Both the position numbers and the translations under genes were made by a program. 64,000 bases of DNA from an uncultured Christensenellaceae bacterium. GTDB taxonomy: Bacteria; Bacillota; Clostridia; Christensenellales; UMGS416. Where the stretch lies: assembly GCA_944376795.1 (NCBI GenBank), contig CALWDW010000001.1, positions 134,915 through 198,914 on the forward strand, given 5' to 3'. The notes beneath the pieces were generated by a model. That model did not search any database. It was not told the DNA's origin and was given only the letters and a program-made list of their open reading frames with translations. The first letter of the stretch is position 1. Each line of letters opens with the position of its first letter. Below are positions 52,446 to 62,050 of this stretch, piece after piece.

Positions 52446-55214
52446 ATGAAGCGAGTATACCGGCATCTCTCCGAACCCGAACAATACCCCGCGTTCACCC
52501 GGCGCTCCGCCAAGGCCGTGACCCGTAAAGCCCTGCAGGGAAAGATACAGTTTACCTCCCTGCGCGGCTTCCCCACCGTTTCAGACGGCGGCAGGACCCG
52601 CCTCACCGAAATCCGGGAAACCATTGAAATGTACGAGGACCACTTCCGCCTGGGAAAGGTTCTTTGGCCCGTTTACCCCACGCTTCTCACCGAGAACTTC
52701 CACGATTTGGTGGATATCTGCAGAGAAAAAGGACTCTATCTTTATGACTTCTGGGGATATGTTCCCGGATCCCGTCCCGTCAAGGAGATTTGGGGGGAAT
52801 ACACCATTCCCGAGGATGCGGACGCTTACATGCGCAGCCAGCTGGGAGACCGCTTTCTGGGCTACGACAACGGCGAGCAGGACGGCCGCTATGTGCATGC
52901 CTTGGCAAACCGCTGTGCCCCGCTGCTTCCTTCCCGCCAAGCCCAGTATAAGAACTTCCAGGCATACTTTGAAAAGCTCAACGACGCCATGCGCAATAAC
53001 ACGGTCACCTTGGCTTCATTGACCTTCCTGCACTACTTTGCCAGAGAGGGCAACACCATCATGCTGGGGGCCGAAACCGCCCAGGCCCTGCCCTGCAGCG
53101 CCATGTGGTTCGCCTTTATCCGCGGGGCCGCCAAGCAGTACGGCCTGCTCTATTACGGAAACGCCTCGGTTTGGAACCGCTGGGGCTACAAGGACTACCA
53201 TTGGGAGGAAACCGATACCAGCCAGGGCTTCGAAGCGGGACGATTCGCAGGAACCAGCCTTTCCCTGCTTCGCCGCCTGATTTACAATCAGTATATGTAC
53301 AACTGTGACATCCTGGGGTTCGAAAGCAGCTGGTTCACTTCCTCCCCCGCAGCCCCCGGCAGCCAAAGTGACGCAGCCCACTATATCATGGGCGATACCG
53401 AGTATACCTTGACGCCCATTGGCGTCCTGCAGCAGCAATGCCGGGCCTTCGTGGAACGTCATGGATTTCCCGGGGTCCTGTATACGCCGCTGGCCATTGT
53501 CACGGATTTTCACGCCGGCTGGATGCCTCCCCGCCATCTCTACACCCGGGACATCTACAAGGTATGGGGAAATCTCCCCTACCGCGTGGGAGATTACCAG
53601 CTGGACTGCCTGTTTTCCCTCCTATTTCCCCACTACGAACGCGCCGGATTCTACCGGAATGAGTCCGGATTCCTCACGGAAACTCCCTATGGAGAAATAG
53701 CCGACCTTCTTCTCAACGATGTGGACAGCGCCGTGCTCCAGCGCTACAGCGCCGCAATCGTGGTCAACGACACGCCCATAGACTATGAGTTTTTCCTCAA
53801 ACTCAAGACCTTTGCAGCCCAGGGCGGGAAGCTTTTGGTCTTCCGCGGGCTGGCTGAGGCCGGGCGGAAGACGGCGGTATGGGACGCGGACTACGACGCT
53901 TTCTTTGGAATCGGCTCCCTGCCGCAGGGCCCCATAACGGAAATCCCCTGGGGAAAGGGCAGCGTGACCATCATCGAAGAGCATGACGGCCTGACCCCCA
54001 CCGGACAGACCACCTATGCCAATGAGGAAAATGGGGATATCCCCCGGCCATACGCCTTTTCTCCCACTGCCCAGGATGCCCTGGACGCCTTCCTGCGGAC
54101 TCTATCCATCCTGAAAGCAAACAATCCAGCGCTGCAGTACTGCGTTGACGTGAAGGACGCCGAGAACTACACCTTCTTCGCCGCCAACAACACCTGCGCG
54201 ATGCAGGCCTTTGACCTGGAAGCCTGTGAAGGGGAAATCGTAGAGATCCAGGAGCTCCCCATCGAAGACGGCATAAAGGAATTGCCGGAGTTCCTGCCTG
54301 CCGGCACGCAGGCAGACCCCCATCCCCACGGCAGCGGCTCCTTCACCATTCTGCCGGGAGACTGCCGCTTGTTCTCGGTCAAAACCTGTGGAATCACCCT
54401 GGAGGAGCTCCCCGATCTCTACCCGGCTCCGCCTCATACCTCCCTGTTCCTTTCCCTCCCGACAGGCTCCGGATCGGCTAAGGATTATCTCCTAGAGCAC
54501 CCCACCTTCTCCCAGCACTTCTGCGGGCTTCTGCTGCCAGCCTCCTACTTGGAAGCGCGCAGCGAGGAAGCCGCCGCCAAGGAAGCCCACTATTTCCGAC
54601 TGCAAGGAATCTCCGTGGCGGTGGATTTCACGCCGTTGCTCAATCATTATCCCGATATCGCCATCATCGGCAATATACCTTCCCGCTCCCGGGAAGCCGT
54701 GGAACGAGCGGAACGTACCCTGCGCCTGGCCGCGGCCTATGACTGCTCTTTTGCCGTCTTCACCGGTACGCGGAATGCCGAAAACGAATGGACGCCCCAG
54801 CAAGCCCTGGATGGCAGCCTAGAGACGCTCCGCGCTTTCCGGGAGATTGGGCAGCGGTATGGGATTCCTTGTTATCTGCAGAACCGGGTACTGGACATCC
54901 CGGCAGAGGAACAGTACCGGCTGGGAGCCATGGCCGGCATGGGCAAGGCCCTGCACACGGCCTTCGCCCGCTGCGAAGGATGGACATACAGCGGCGCCGG
55001 AGAGGAACTGCTCCTGCTGGCCGCCGCCCAGCAGGATTGCTTCGGGCAGTGGTACAAAATGCAGCTGCCCTGCGCAGGCTGCCCCGATGAGAACCGCCGG
55101 AATGCGTTGCGCCAAGCCTATCGCGAGGCCTGCGCCCGGGGGATTCCCATTGTGCTGGCTGGTGACTTTTCCTCCTGGGACGAGGTTACCGCCGAGCTGG
55201 CCTTCCTCGGCTAG
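52446..55214 (+). CDS. Large multidomain protein: glycosidase-like N-terminus and sugar-isomerase-like C-terminus
   Basis: A 922-residue protein without signal peptide, which I do not recognise as a named family. Residues about 50-430 look like a glycoside-hydrolase-type TIM barrel, with FHDLVDICREKGLYLYDFWG, TIMLGAETAQALPC and DILGFESSWF as barrel-strand candidates. Residues about 450-520 resemble the Rossmann-like middle domain of GH42-type enzymes (AAIVVNDTPIDYEFF, FAAQGGKLLVFRG). Residues about 690-920 look like an AP-endonuclease-2 / xylose-isomerase barrel (ISVAVDFTPLLNHYPD, LRLAAAYDCSFAVFTG, LETLRAFREIGQRYGIPCYLQN). AGGTGA lies 8 bases before the ATG. It stands alone. Function is unknown. 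Confidence 0.72.
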   Translation: MKRVYRHLSEPEQYPAFTRRSAKAVTRKALQGKIQFTSLRGFPTVSDGGRTRLTEIRETIEMYEDHFRLGKVLWPVYPTLLTENFHDLVDICREKGLYLYDFWGYVPGSRPVKEIWGEYTIPEDADAYMRSQLGDRFLGYDNGEQDGRYVHALANRCAPLLPSRQAQYKNFQAYFEKLNDAMRNNTVTLASLTFLHYFAREGNTIMLGAETAQALPCSAMWFAFIRGAAKQYGLLYYGNASVWNRWGYKDYHWEETDTSQGFEAGRFAGTSLSLLRRLIYNQYMYNCDILGFESSWFTSSPAAPGSQSDAAHYIMGDTEYTLTPIGVLQQQCRAFVERHGFPGVLYTPLAIVTDFHAGWMPPRHLYTRDIYKVWGNLPYRVGDYQLDCLFSLLFPHYERAGFYRNESGFLTETPYGEIADLLLNDVDSAVLQRYSAAIVVNDTPIDYEFFLKLKTFAAQGGKLLVFRGLAEAGRKTAVWDADYDAFFGIGSLPQGPITEIPWGKGSVTIIEEHDGLTPTGQTTYANEENGDIPRPYAFSPTAQDALDAFLRTLSILKANNPALQYCVDVKDAENYTFFAANNTCAMQAFDLEACEGEIVEIQELPIEDGIKELPEFLPAGTQADPHPHGSGSFTILPGDCRLFSVKTCGITLEELPDLYPAPPHTSLFLSLPTGSGSAKDYLLEHPTFSQHFCGLLLPASYLEARSEEAAAKEAHYFRLQGISVAVDFTPLLNHYPDIAIIGNIPSRSREAVERAERTLRLAAAYDCSFAVFTGTRNAENEWTPQQALDGSLETLRAFREIGQRYGIPCYLQNRVLDIPAEEQYRLGAMAGMGKALHTAFARCEGWTYSGAGEELLLLAAAQQDCFGQWYKMQLPCAGCPDENRRNALRQAYREACARGIPIVLAGDFSSWDEVTAELAFLG

Positions 55215-55269
55215 AGAAAATCTCCCCGAGACGGCACGGGCAGAAACTCCGATAAAAACAGCATAAACA

Positions 55270-55307
55270 AGCCCCTGCCGGTCTGTTGTACAAGACCGGC
55301 AGGGGCT
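55270..55307. terminator. Terminator-like hairpin between convergent genes
   Basis: AGCCCCTGCCGGTCT and AGACCGGCAGGGGCT form a perfect 15-bp stem with an 8-base loop. The plus tail is poor in T; the minus tail TGTTTATGCTGTTTTT is better, so it mainly ends the minus-strand transporter operon. Confidence 0.75.
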
Positions 55308-55328
55308 GTTCAAATGGTAAGCCCTCCG

Positions 55329-55829
55329 CTATGGCTTTTCGTAAATACCTACGTCGAAGTACATGGCGCGGCCCACAATCTCATCGGCCTCCTCGCCGCG
55401 GAAAACCTGGCTGTCAATCAACACGGGCTGGTTCCCCGGGTTTCCGTTATTCAGCGTGATCTGTACCACCAGCTTTTCCTCGTCCTCGTTCTCCAGCATC
55501 ACGTTATAGACACGGTAAGGTCCATCTTCAATGGACTGCTGCGGCATCTGGAGCTGACAGCCCTCCCAAGCCGTGGTATCCTCCCCCGCCAAAACGGCCC
55601 GCGCCTCCTTTTCGGCGACGAGCAGCGGCTGCGTCTGCAGCGTAAAGCTGTACATCCACCAGACCAGCGCCGTCAGCAGCACCAGCGAGACGGGGTACAG
55701 AATCAGCTTCGGACGAGAGGCCTTGGCGCGATCCCTGCGCAGGCGGAAGAGTTCCTTCCCCAGCAGATAGGCAAGCGGCAGGAAAGCAAGCACATAAATC
55801 CCAATATAGACATACTTTGCAGACTGCAT
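55329..55829 (-). CDS. Membrane protein of unknown function downstream of an amino-acid ABC transporter
   Basis: A 166-residue protein with two hydrophobic helices (about 5-23 and 42-60) separated by a basic cytoplasmic loop, then an extracytoplasmic beta-rich domain of about 100 residues (VYNVMLENEDEEKLVVQITL). No domain is recognised. It starts 11 bp after the transporter ATPase gene and probably shares its transcript. Confidence 0.65.
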   Translation of the reverse strand: MQSAKYVYIGIYVLAFLPLAYLLGKELFRLRRDRAKASRPKLILYPVSLVLLTALVWWMYSFTLQTQPLLVAEKEARAVLAGEDTTAWEGCQLQMPQQSIEDGPYRVYNVMLENEDEEKLVVQITLNNGNPGNQPVLIDSQVFRGEEADEIVGRAMYFDVGIYEKP

Positions 55830-55840
55830 ACCTTACCTCC

Positions 55841-56584
55841 TCAAAGCACCTTGGCCAAGAAATCCCGGGCTCTCTCGGTTTTGGGCGACCCGAAGAGCTC
55901 CGCAGGCGTTGCGTCTTCGGCGATCACTCCTTCGTCCATAAACAGCACCCGGTCAGCCACCTCACGGGCAAAGCCCATTTCGTGGGTGACAATGGCCATG
56001 GTCATGCCCTCCTTTGCCAGATCCTTCATGACCTGGAGAACCTCTCCCACCATCTCAGGATCCAGGGCCGAGGTGGGCTCGTCAAACAGCATGATATCCG
56101 GCCGCATAGCCAATGCCCGTGCAATGGCTACCCGCTGCTTTTGGCCGCCGGAAAGGCGGCTCGGATACTGGTCCTGCTTATCCAACAGACCCACCCGCTT
56201 GAGCAGCTCCTGGGCGCGGGCAACGGCCTCCTCCTTGGGCATTTTCAAAACCTGGAGCGGCGCCAGCGTAATATTGTCCAGCACGGTCATATGCGGGAAT
56301 AGGTTAAACTGCTGAAACACCATGCCCACCTTCTGCCGAAGCTGGTTGATCTGGTTTTTATGCTCCATAAGCTCCACACCCTCGATATAGATGCGTCCGC
56401 TGGTGGGCACCTCCAGCAGATTGATGCACCGCAGCAGGGTGCTCTTTCCCGAACCGCTGGCGCCAATGATGCATACGACCTCCGAGCGGGAAATGTGGGT
56501 ATTGATGCCGCGGAGAACATGCAGATCGCCAAAGCTCTTGTGGAGCTCTTCGACGCGAATGATCGGATCCATAACCTCAGTCAC
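55841..56584 (-). CDS. Polar amino-acid ABC transporter ATP-binding protein
   Basis: A 247-residue GlnQ-type ATPase. Walker [14 protein letters not shown], signature [15 protein letters not shown], Walker [15 protein letters not shown] and H-loop VTHEMGFA are intact. A GTG at 56584, 10 bases after GGAGG and overlapping the permease stop, is the likely start; the ATG at 56572 is an alternative. It energises uptake of a polar amino acid together with the permease and binding protein upstream. Confidence 0.92.
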   Translation of the reverse strand: MTEVMDPIIRVEELHKSFGDLHVLRGINTHISRSEVVCIIGASGSGKSTLLRCINLLEVPTSGRIYIEGVELMEHKNQINQLRQKVGMVFQQFNLFPHMTVLDNITLAPLQVLKMPKEEAVARAQELLKRVGLLDKQDQYPSRLSGGQKQRVAIARALAMRPDIMLFDEPTSALDPEMVGEVLQVMKDLAKEGMTMAIVTHEMGFAREVADRVLFMDEGVIAEDATPAELFGSPKTERARDFLAKVL

Positions 56585-57257
56585 TTGCACGCATCCTCCT
56601 TTCCACACGATTCACCAAGGAAGTCAGAATGGTGGTGGTGTAGAGATACACAATGGCCACCAGAAGGAAGGGCGTATAGGGGTCAAAGGTCCGGCTGCGG
56701 ATGATATTGCCCGAGCGGGTCAGGTCATCCAGTGCAATGTACCCGGCAATGGCCGTCTCCTTGAGCAGGCTAATCGCCTCATTCATCAGGGCAGGCAGAA
56801 TATTCTTGGCGGCCTGGGGAAGGATGACCCGGCTCATGGCCTGGGTCCAAGAAAGGCCGAGAGAGCGGGCCGCCTCCATCTGCCCGCGATCCACCGCGAG
56901 AATGCCGCCACGGATCAATTCGGAGACATAGGCGCCGCTGTTGATGGCAAAAGCCACCGAAGCAACCAGAACCTTGGGCAGCGTGACGCTTCCCAAGATA
57001 GCGTAGTAGATGATCACCAGCTGCACCACGGCTGGCGTTCCACGGATCACATCCAGATAAAGCTTGGCAATGGCGTTGAGCCATTTGACATTCACAATGC
57101 GCATGATGGAGATCACCACGCCGATGGCAATGCCCAGGATCAGGGCAAAAAAGGTGATCTGCAATGTAGTACCCAAGCCACGGACCAGCAGCATGAACCG
57201 GTCCTCCCGGATGAGGTTGGAGTATATAGCGTCAGTGAGGCCGTAGAGCAGGTTCAT
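56577..57257 (-). CDS. Polar amino-acid ABC transporter permease
   Basis: A 226-residue HEQRo/GlnP-type permease with about five hydrophobic segments. The motifs [29 protein letters not shown] and the EAA loop [15 protein letters not shown] are characteristic of His/Glu/Gln/Arg permeases. It is co-transcribed with the binding protein (upstream) and ATPase (8-bp overlap). Confidence 0.92.
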   Translation of the reverse strand: MNLLYGLTDAIYSNLIREDRFMLLVRGLGTTLQITFFALILGIAIGVVISIMRIVNVKWLNAIAKLYLDVIRGTPAVVQLVIIYYAILGSVTLPKVLVASVAFAINSGAYVSELIRGGILAVDRGQMEAARSLGLSWTQAMSRVILPQAAKNILPALMNEAISLLKETAIAGYIALDDLTRSGNIIRSRTFDPYTPFLLVAIVYLYTTTILTSLVNRVERRMRASD

Positions 57258-57316
57258 CCCCCGTCTCCTTTCCGTAATACGTCCAATGGGGAAAGTCTTT
57301 CGAAAGTTAAAAGATT

Positions 57317-57344
57317 GGGGTCGCCTAGGGAACTAGGCAACCCC
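57317..57344 (-). other. Intercistronic hairpin between binding-protein and permease genes
   Basis: GGGGT-GCCTAG and CTAGGC-ACCCC form an 11-bp stem with one mismatch, a 4-base loop and no strong T-run. It may stabilise the binding-protein mRNA or partially terminate, as is common in such operons. Confidence 0.55.
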
Positions 57345-57365
57345 GTCGCAAATGCGTAAGGCCGC

Positions 57366-58265
57366 TTACTCGCCGGTGGAATACACGGTGAGCAGCTCAT
57401 CAATCTCGCCGCTCTCGGTCATCTCCGCCAGGACCTCATTGATGGCCGTCATCAGTTCGGTCTCGCCCTTGCGGGTGGCAATCGCGTAAGACTCATCCTC
57501 GTAAACAATGCTCTCTACCAGCTTCAGGCCCTCGATCTGGTTCATGATCACGCCGATGGGGAGATTGTCGCCGATCACGCAGTCAATGCGGCCGGCCGCC
57601 AGGTCCTGTGCCGCCAGCATGATGGTGGTGTAACGCTGCACATCAGCGTCCTCAATCTCGCTGGCGAAATACAGGTCGCCGGTGGTACCATTCTGCACGC
57701 CGATCTTAAGTCCCTTCAGATCATCCTCCGAAGCGATGGTGGAATCCTCGCGTACGAGAACGACCTGGCGGGCTACATAATAGGTATCGGAGAAGTCCAT
57801 GCTCTTCTCGCGCTCTTCGTTCCGGGTAAAGCCCGCAGCAATAAAGTCAATCTTTCCGCTCTCCAAAGCGGCGGGGAGAGAGTCAAACTCCATATCCTCC
57901 ACCACCAGTTCAACCCCCAGTTTTTCGGCGATAGCAGCCGCGATGTCGGCATCCACACCAACCACCGTACCAGAGGAATCCTTGGTCTCAAAGGGCATAA
58001 ACTCCGCATTGGTACCCCACACGATCGTGTCCTTCTCACCGTCCGCAGGGGCAGCTGTCTCCTCTTCCTCAGGGGCAGCGGTTGCCTCCTCCTCGGGAGC
58101 GGCGGTCGCCTCTTCTTCAGGAGCGACAGTCGCCTCTTCTTCAGGAGCAGCGGTCGCCTCCTGGGTGGGAGCGACGGTGGGTTCGGCCGCGGGCTGGGCA
58201 CATCCAGCCAGCACAGCGGCAAGCAGCATGATGGCCGCAACGAGCGCGGTAAACTTGGTTTTCAT
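57366..58265 (-). CDS. Amino-acid ABC transporter substrate-binding lipoprotein with repetitive linker
   Basis: A 299-residue periplasmic-binding-protein type 3. The lipobox LAGC is near residue 22. Residues about 27-75 are a low-complexity linker with four copies of an APEEEATA-type octapeptide. The binding domain begins at IVWGTNAEFMPFE, and GFTRNEEREKSMDFSDTYY is the family signature for glutamine/cystine-type binding proteins. The long acidic stalk probably spaces the domain from the membrane through the cell wall. It is the first gene of the transporter operon. Confidence 0.92.
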   Translation of the reverse strand: MKTKFTALVAAIMLLAAVLAGCAQPAAEPTVAPTQEATAAPEEEATVAPEEEATAAPEEEATAAPEEEETAAPADGEKDTIVWGTNAEFMPFETKDSSGTVVGVDADIAAAIAEKLGVELVVEDMEFDSLPAALESGKIDFIAAGFTRNEEREKSMDFSDTYYVARQVVLVREDSTIASEDDLKGLKIGVQNGTTGDLYFASEIEDADVQRYTTIMLAAQDLAAGRIDCVIGDNLPIGVIMNQIEGLKLVESIVYEDESYAIATRKGETELMTAINEVLAEMTESGEIDELLTVYSTGE

Positions 58266-58310
58266 GTTGACATTGTCTCCTTCTTATGTCTTGGATTCAA
58301 TCCGTATGCC

Positions 58311-58339
58311 ATTCTATATCAATAGTATGCAATTGTCAA
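58311..58339 (-). promoter_or_regulatory. Promoter of the amino-acid ABC transporter operon
   Basis: TTGACA (58339-58334), 17-bp spacer, TAGAAT (58316-58311): near-consensus, about 45 bp before the binding-protein start. Confidence 0.8.
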
Positions 58340-58437
58340 CAGGAAAAGAGGCATATCTTCGCATAAAATCCGCCTCCACGCCAACGCTATCGCATAAAAG
58401 CTAATCCTGCTTCAAATCTTGCTCATATTCATGCAGG

Positions 58438-60396
58438 CTAGGGGGTACAGTGCATGTATCGGGGCGCCTCGTTCCATGGCACGGTAAAGCCTGCTCCCTT
58501 TGCGCAGAACACCGAATCCGCCGGATTCGCCGTATCATGCGCTGGGTTGTATCCCCGGGCCGCGATGACCTCTTGGGCATTGTGACACAGCGCGTAGCCT
58601 GCAAAGCGTGTACTCATGCTGCCTTTGCCCTTGGTAAAGGCAACCAGCTCCTGCGGATAATGCATCATCGCTGCCACCGGCGCGCGTCCGGTGACGCGCA
58701 CCTGTGCATCCGCCAGTTCCGGTGGGTCAAAGCTGCCATGCATCCTTTGGATATCGGTCAGGATCCTCCCCGTCGCATCGTGGGGCGCCTGAATGAAAAA
58801 GGCCATTATGGGCTCCAGCACCACACTTTCCGCCGACATGAGCCCCTGACGTATCGCCCGGTAGGTCGCCTCCCGAAAGTCCCCGCCCTCGGTGTGCTTA
58901 AGGTGGGCCCTTCCCATCAGCAGCGTAATACGCACATCGGTCAGCGGCGCCCCCAGCAGCACGCCTTTGTGTTCCTTTTCCAGCACATGGGTTCGAATTA
59001 AGTTCTGATAATTGGCGTCCAGCGCGTCCAGGGAGCATTCGCTGGCAAACTGGATCCCACTTCCCCGCGGCAGGGGATCCAGGCGGAGATGAACCTCCGC
59101 ATAGTGCCGAAGAGGCTCGAAATGGCCGCAACCCTGTGCCGATTGGGCCAACGTCTCCTTATACAGCACCTGGCATTCCCCAAAATCCACCTGCATGCCA
59201 TACCGTGTACGAACAACCTCCTTTAGCACCTCCAACTGAATGGGCCCCATAATCTGCACCTGAATCTCCTGCAGCTGCTCTTCCCAACGAACGGTCAGCA
59301 TGGGTTCCTCGTCCTCCAAAAGGCGGAAAACCTCCAGGACGTGCTTCGTGGTAACCTTGGGATCGTAGAGCACCTTGGCGCTGAGCATAGGCGCCATAGC
59401 ATAGGGCAGGCTGTCCTTCTGGGTGCCGATGCCGTCCCCCGGCGTGGCGCCGTGCAGCCCCAATACCACGCACAAATCCCCGGCTTTCGCCTGAGAAAGC
59501 GGTGTCAGCCGTGTTCCGTGGCAGGAGTATAGCCCGTGAATCTTCTCCTCTCCCGCCCCTAGGCGGCCGCGCTGGGTATAGGCAACCATGTCCTTTACGG
59601 AGAGAGTGCCGGCCAGCAGTTTTACATAGGTTAACCGGTTCCCTCCTGCGTCGTGCCGCACCTTGTAAACCCGTCCCGCCAGGCTCTCGCTTTCCCGCTG
59701 GGCGTAATCCGTTTCCGTCAGCCGGTCAAACGCCTTCCAAAATTCTTCAACACCCACATCCAGCAGGGCGGAACCGGCAAAGCATGGAAAAACCCTGCCG
59801 CTGCGGATCAGCCTCACCGCCGCCTGCCTCCAAGTCTCCGCGTCAAAGCCCTGGGCAAAGTAGCGATCCATCAGGTCTTCATCCCGTTGAGCAAGCTCCT
59901 CAATCCAAGCAGAGGGCCCGGACTCCCAGCCGGCAAAATCCACCGCATCCTCGGTCAGCTTCCTGGCGATTTCTTCGCGCACACGCTGCGGGTCTGCCCC
60001 TGGCCGGTCGGTCTTGTTGAGGAAGAAAAAGACAGGGATACCGTACCGCCGGGTCAGCCGCCATACGGTTTCGGTATGGCTCTGCACACCCTCGACACAG
60101 CTTACCACAATAATCGCATAGTCCAGCACCTGCACCGCGCGCTCCATCTCGGCGGAAAAATCGACGTGCCCCGGCGTATCCACCAGAAAATAGCGGTTCT
60201 CTCCATAGTCAAATACAGCCTGATCGGAGAAGACCGTAATTCCCCTTTCCCGTTCAATGGGATGGCTGTCCAAGAAAGCATCCTGATGGTCAACCCGCCC
60301 AGGTCGCGCCAGGCTATGGACATAAAAAAGCACCTGTTCGGAAAAGGTGGTTTTCCCTGCATCCACGTGGGCCAAAATCCCTATGGTCTTTTTCAT
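58438..60396 (-). CDS. EF-G-like GTPase of the ribosomal-protection (TetM/TetO) type
   Basis: A 652-residue translational GTPase. G1 AHVDAGKTT (residues 9-17), switch motif RERGIT, G3 DTPGH and G4 NKTD are intact, followed by domains II-V. The overall layout is that of Tet(M)-type ribosomal protection proteins, which remove tetracycline from the ribosome. The sequence is divergent, and chromosomal paralogues of this type are common in Clostridia, so tetracycline resistance should not be assumed. AGGAGG precedes the ATG. No mobile element or regulator leader peptide is visible next to it. Confidence 0.82.
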   Translation of the reverse strand: MKKTIGILAHVDAGKTTFSEQVLFYVHSLARPGRVDHQDAFLDSHPIERERGITVFSDQAVFDYGENRYFLVDTPGHVDFSAEMERAVQVLDYAIIVVSCVEGVQSHTETVWRLTRRYGIPVFFFLNKTDRPGADPQRVREEIARKLTEDAVDFAGWESGPSAWIEELAQRDEDLMDRYFAQGFDAETWRQAAVRLIRSGRVFPCFAGSALLDVGVEEFWKAFDRLTETDYAQRESESLAGRVYKVRHDAGGNRLTYVKLLAGTLSVKDMVAYTQRGRLGAGEEKIHGLYSCHGTRLTPLSQAKAGDLCVVLGLHGATPGDGIGTQKDSLPYAMAPMLSAKVLYDPKVTTKHVLEVFRLLEDEEPMLTVRWEEQLQEIQVQIMGPIQLEVLKEVVRTRYGMQVDFGECQVLYKETLAQSAQGCGHFEPLRHYAEVHLRLDPLPRGSGIQFASECSLDALDANYQNLIRTHVLEKEHKGVLLGAPLTDVRITLLMGRAHLKHTEGGDFREATYRAIRQGLMSAESVVLEPIMAFFIQAPHDATGRILTDIQRMHGSFDPPELADAQVRVTGRAPVAAMMHYPQELVAFTKGKGSMSTRFAGYALCHNAQEVIAARGYNPAHDTANPADSVFCAKGAGFTVPWNEAPRYMHCTP

Positions 60397-60482
60397 GGCT
60401 TCCTCCTAGTAATGCTGCCTTTACTTTACCACAAACCCTCCGCTTTGCATAGATTGCCCTGCGGCCGCCAGCGTAGCAAACT

Positions 60483-60515
60483 AAAAAGGCCGCGACATCT
60501 TCATGCCACGGCCTT
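60483..60515 (-). terminator. Terminator of the DUF4340-GldG transporter operon
   Basis: On the minus strand AAGGCCG and CGGCCTT plus inner pairs form an interrupted stem followed by TTTTT. Confidence 0.82.
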
Positions 60516-60535
60516 GGGATACAAGCGGCTACAGC

Positions 60536-62032
60536 CTATTCAGCGGCTGGAAGGCCCTCGTCTAGTTCTCCGGTCAGAAGTTTAGGGATCAAATCCACGA
60601 TATCTTCCAGGGTACTCTTGAGTACGGCGAAGGAGACGTCATCTCCATCCACTCGCAGCGCGTAGTAGTCCTTCTGGTATTCAAAGAACTCCACCGTGGA
60701 CTCCTCCCGCGTCACGCGGTCGTTAAGCTTAAAGGAGATTGTCCCCACCGGTTCGCCCTCAGGAACATACCCTTCCTCCACCTCGCTGTGCACCAGGATC
60801 GTAATAACCTGCGTATAGAATGTTACGCCTGTATCTCCGGTAAGATCCTGGCCGTCAATGGAGTAGTACTGCTTATTGACCACACGGCCCAACGCGTCTG
60901 TACGTACCGATCCATCGTCCTCCGTGATAGGCACCTGCTCCACATCCACCGTCACCGACTGTCCCAAAGCGTCCACGGTGAACTGGCTGACATTGGCTAC
61001 ATTGACCAGTGCCAACAACCGGCTTACCAGACTAAAGGCCGGCGTGTCCATGAAATTAAAGTAGCTGGTCAGCACCGAGTACACTACCGGATCGCCCTCG
61101 ACCAGCACATAGCTGTAACCGGTCTCCTCAATGGGGTCGCCGACGTACAGGGTGGTCTCGCTGCCATCGTCCGTCGTATAGCTGAGGGTACGCAGCGGCT
61201 TATCTAGGCCATAATCCGCCAGATTCTCCGGACTCAGGTCAATCGTCTCGAAGATGGAAATCGCCGAAATGCTCTCCACATACTCGGTGAGCTTCTCACC
61301 GTCCACGTCGGTAACATAGGGATAATCAATCTTCCAGGAAAGCAGCGTCGCCTCGTTGCCTGACTCCATGTCCCGCATTCCCAAGATCTGCTCGTCCCCC
61401 AGCCACACCTGGACAGACTTGATGTTGGTGGTATCCACGTTGAAGGTGGGGATGGGATGGAGCCGCTCCAAGGTTACAATATAGGACCGGCCTACTGCGT
61501 CCGACACGCGAATAATCCGGGGGTCATCGCTGCGCTTGACATAGTATCCCTTGCCATCCGGCGCCATATCGCCTACCAGATACGTTACAGAATCTCCGTC
61601 ATTGAAGGTGGCGGACAGTTCCATCTGCGGGTCGTCAAGACCATACTCCGCCAAATCGGCCCCGTCCTCGCTCACCAGCTGCTGCCCCATGGCATAGGCC
61701 AGGTTGGTTGCCAGGTCGTCCAGTACGGTCTGCACCAGATCCAGTTCCTCATGCTCATCCAATACCCAGGTCAGCAGCTGGGGATCCCGGGAAAAGTTCA
61801 GCGTATCTCCCGCCCGGATGACCTGCATGGTTTTCACATCAGAACTCTTGCGATCCAGCAAGGTCCGCTTGGCCAGATTCTCCTCGGTCTCGGCGGCCTG
61901 CCGATCGGCCTCGGCCTGCTCCTGGGCAGCCTGGTAGTTCTCCACCATGGGGATTCCCACCAGCACGCCTATGGCGATGACCGCCAAGACGGACACAATG
62001 ATGATCAGGTTTCTGATCATTTTCTTGTTCAT
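60536..62032 (-). CDS. DUF4340 domain protein
   Basis: A 498-residue protein with one N-terminal transmembrane helix (about residues 9-28) and a large extracytoplasmic part with repeated DUF4340 units (ADLAEYGLDDPQMELSATF and ENLADYGLDKPLRTLSYTT). DUF4340 proteins usually follow GldG and an ABC-2 permease, as here. They are probably accessory parts of a transporter complex; substrate unknown. ATG at 62032 has AGGAGG 10 bases upstream, and a TTG one codon earlier is an alternative. Confidence 0.85.
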   Translation of the reverse strand: MNKKMIRNLIIIVSVLAVIAIGVLVGIPMVENYQAAQEQAEADRQAAETEENLAKRTLLDRKSSDVKTMQVIRAGDTLNFSRDPQLLTWVLDEHEELDLVQTVLDDLATNLAYAMGQQLVSEDGADLAEYGLDDPQMELSATFNDGDSVTYLVGDMAPDGKGYYVKRSDDPRIIRVSDAVGRSYIVTLERLHPIPTFNVDTTNIKSVQVWLGDEQILGMRDMESGNEATLLSWKIDYPYVTDVDGEKLTEYVESISAISIFETIDLSPENLADYGLDKPLRTLSYTTDDGSETTLYVGDPIEETGYSYVLVEGDPVVYSVLTSYFNFMDTPAFSLVSRLLALVNVANVSQFTVDALGQSVTVDVEQVPITEDDGSVRTDALGRVVNKQYYSIDGQDLTGDTGVTFYTQVITILVHSEVEEGYVPEGEPVGTISFKLNDRVTREESTVEFFEYQKDYYALRVDGDDVSFAVLKSTLEDIVDLIPKLLTGELDEGLPAAE

Positions 62033-62050
62033 CAATCCATTTCCTCCTGG

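Noticed and set aside
58438..60396. Calling this gene an active tetracycline resistance determinant
   Set aside because: Only the family architecture is visible; divergence and the chromosomal context do not support a resistance claim.
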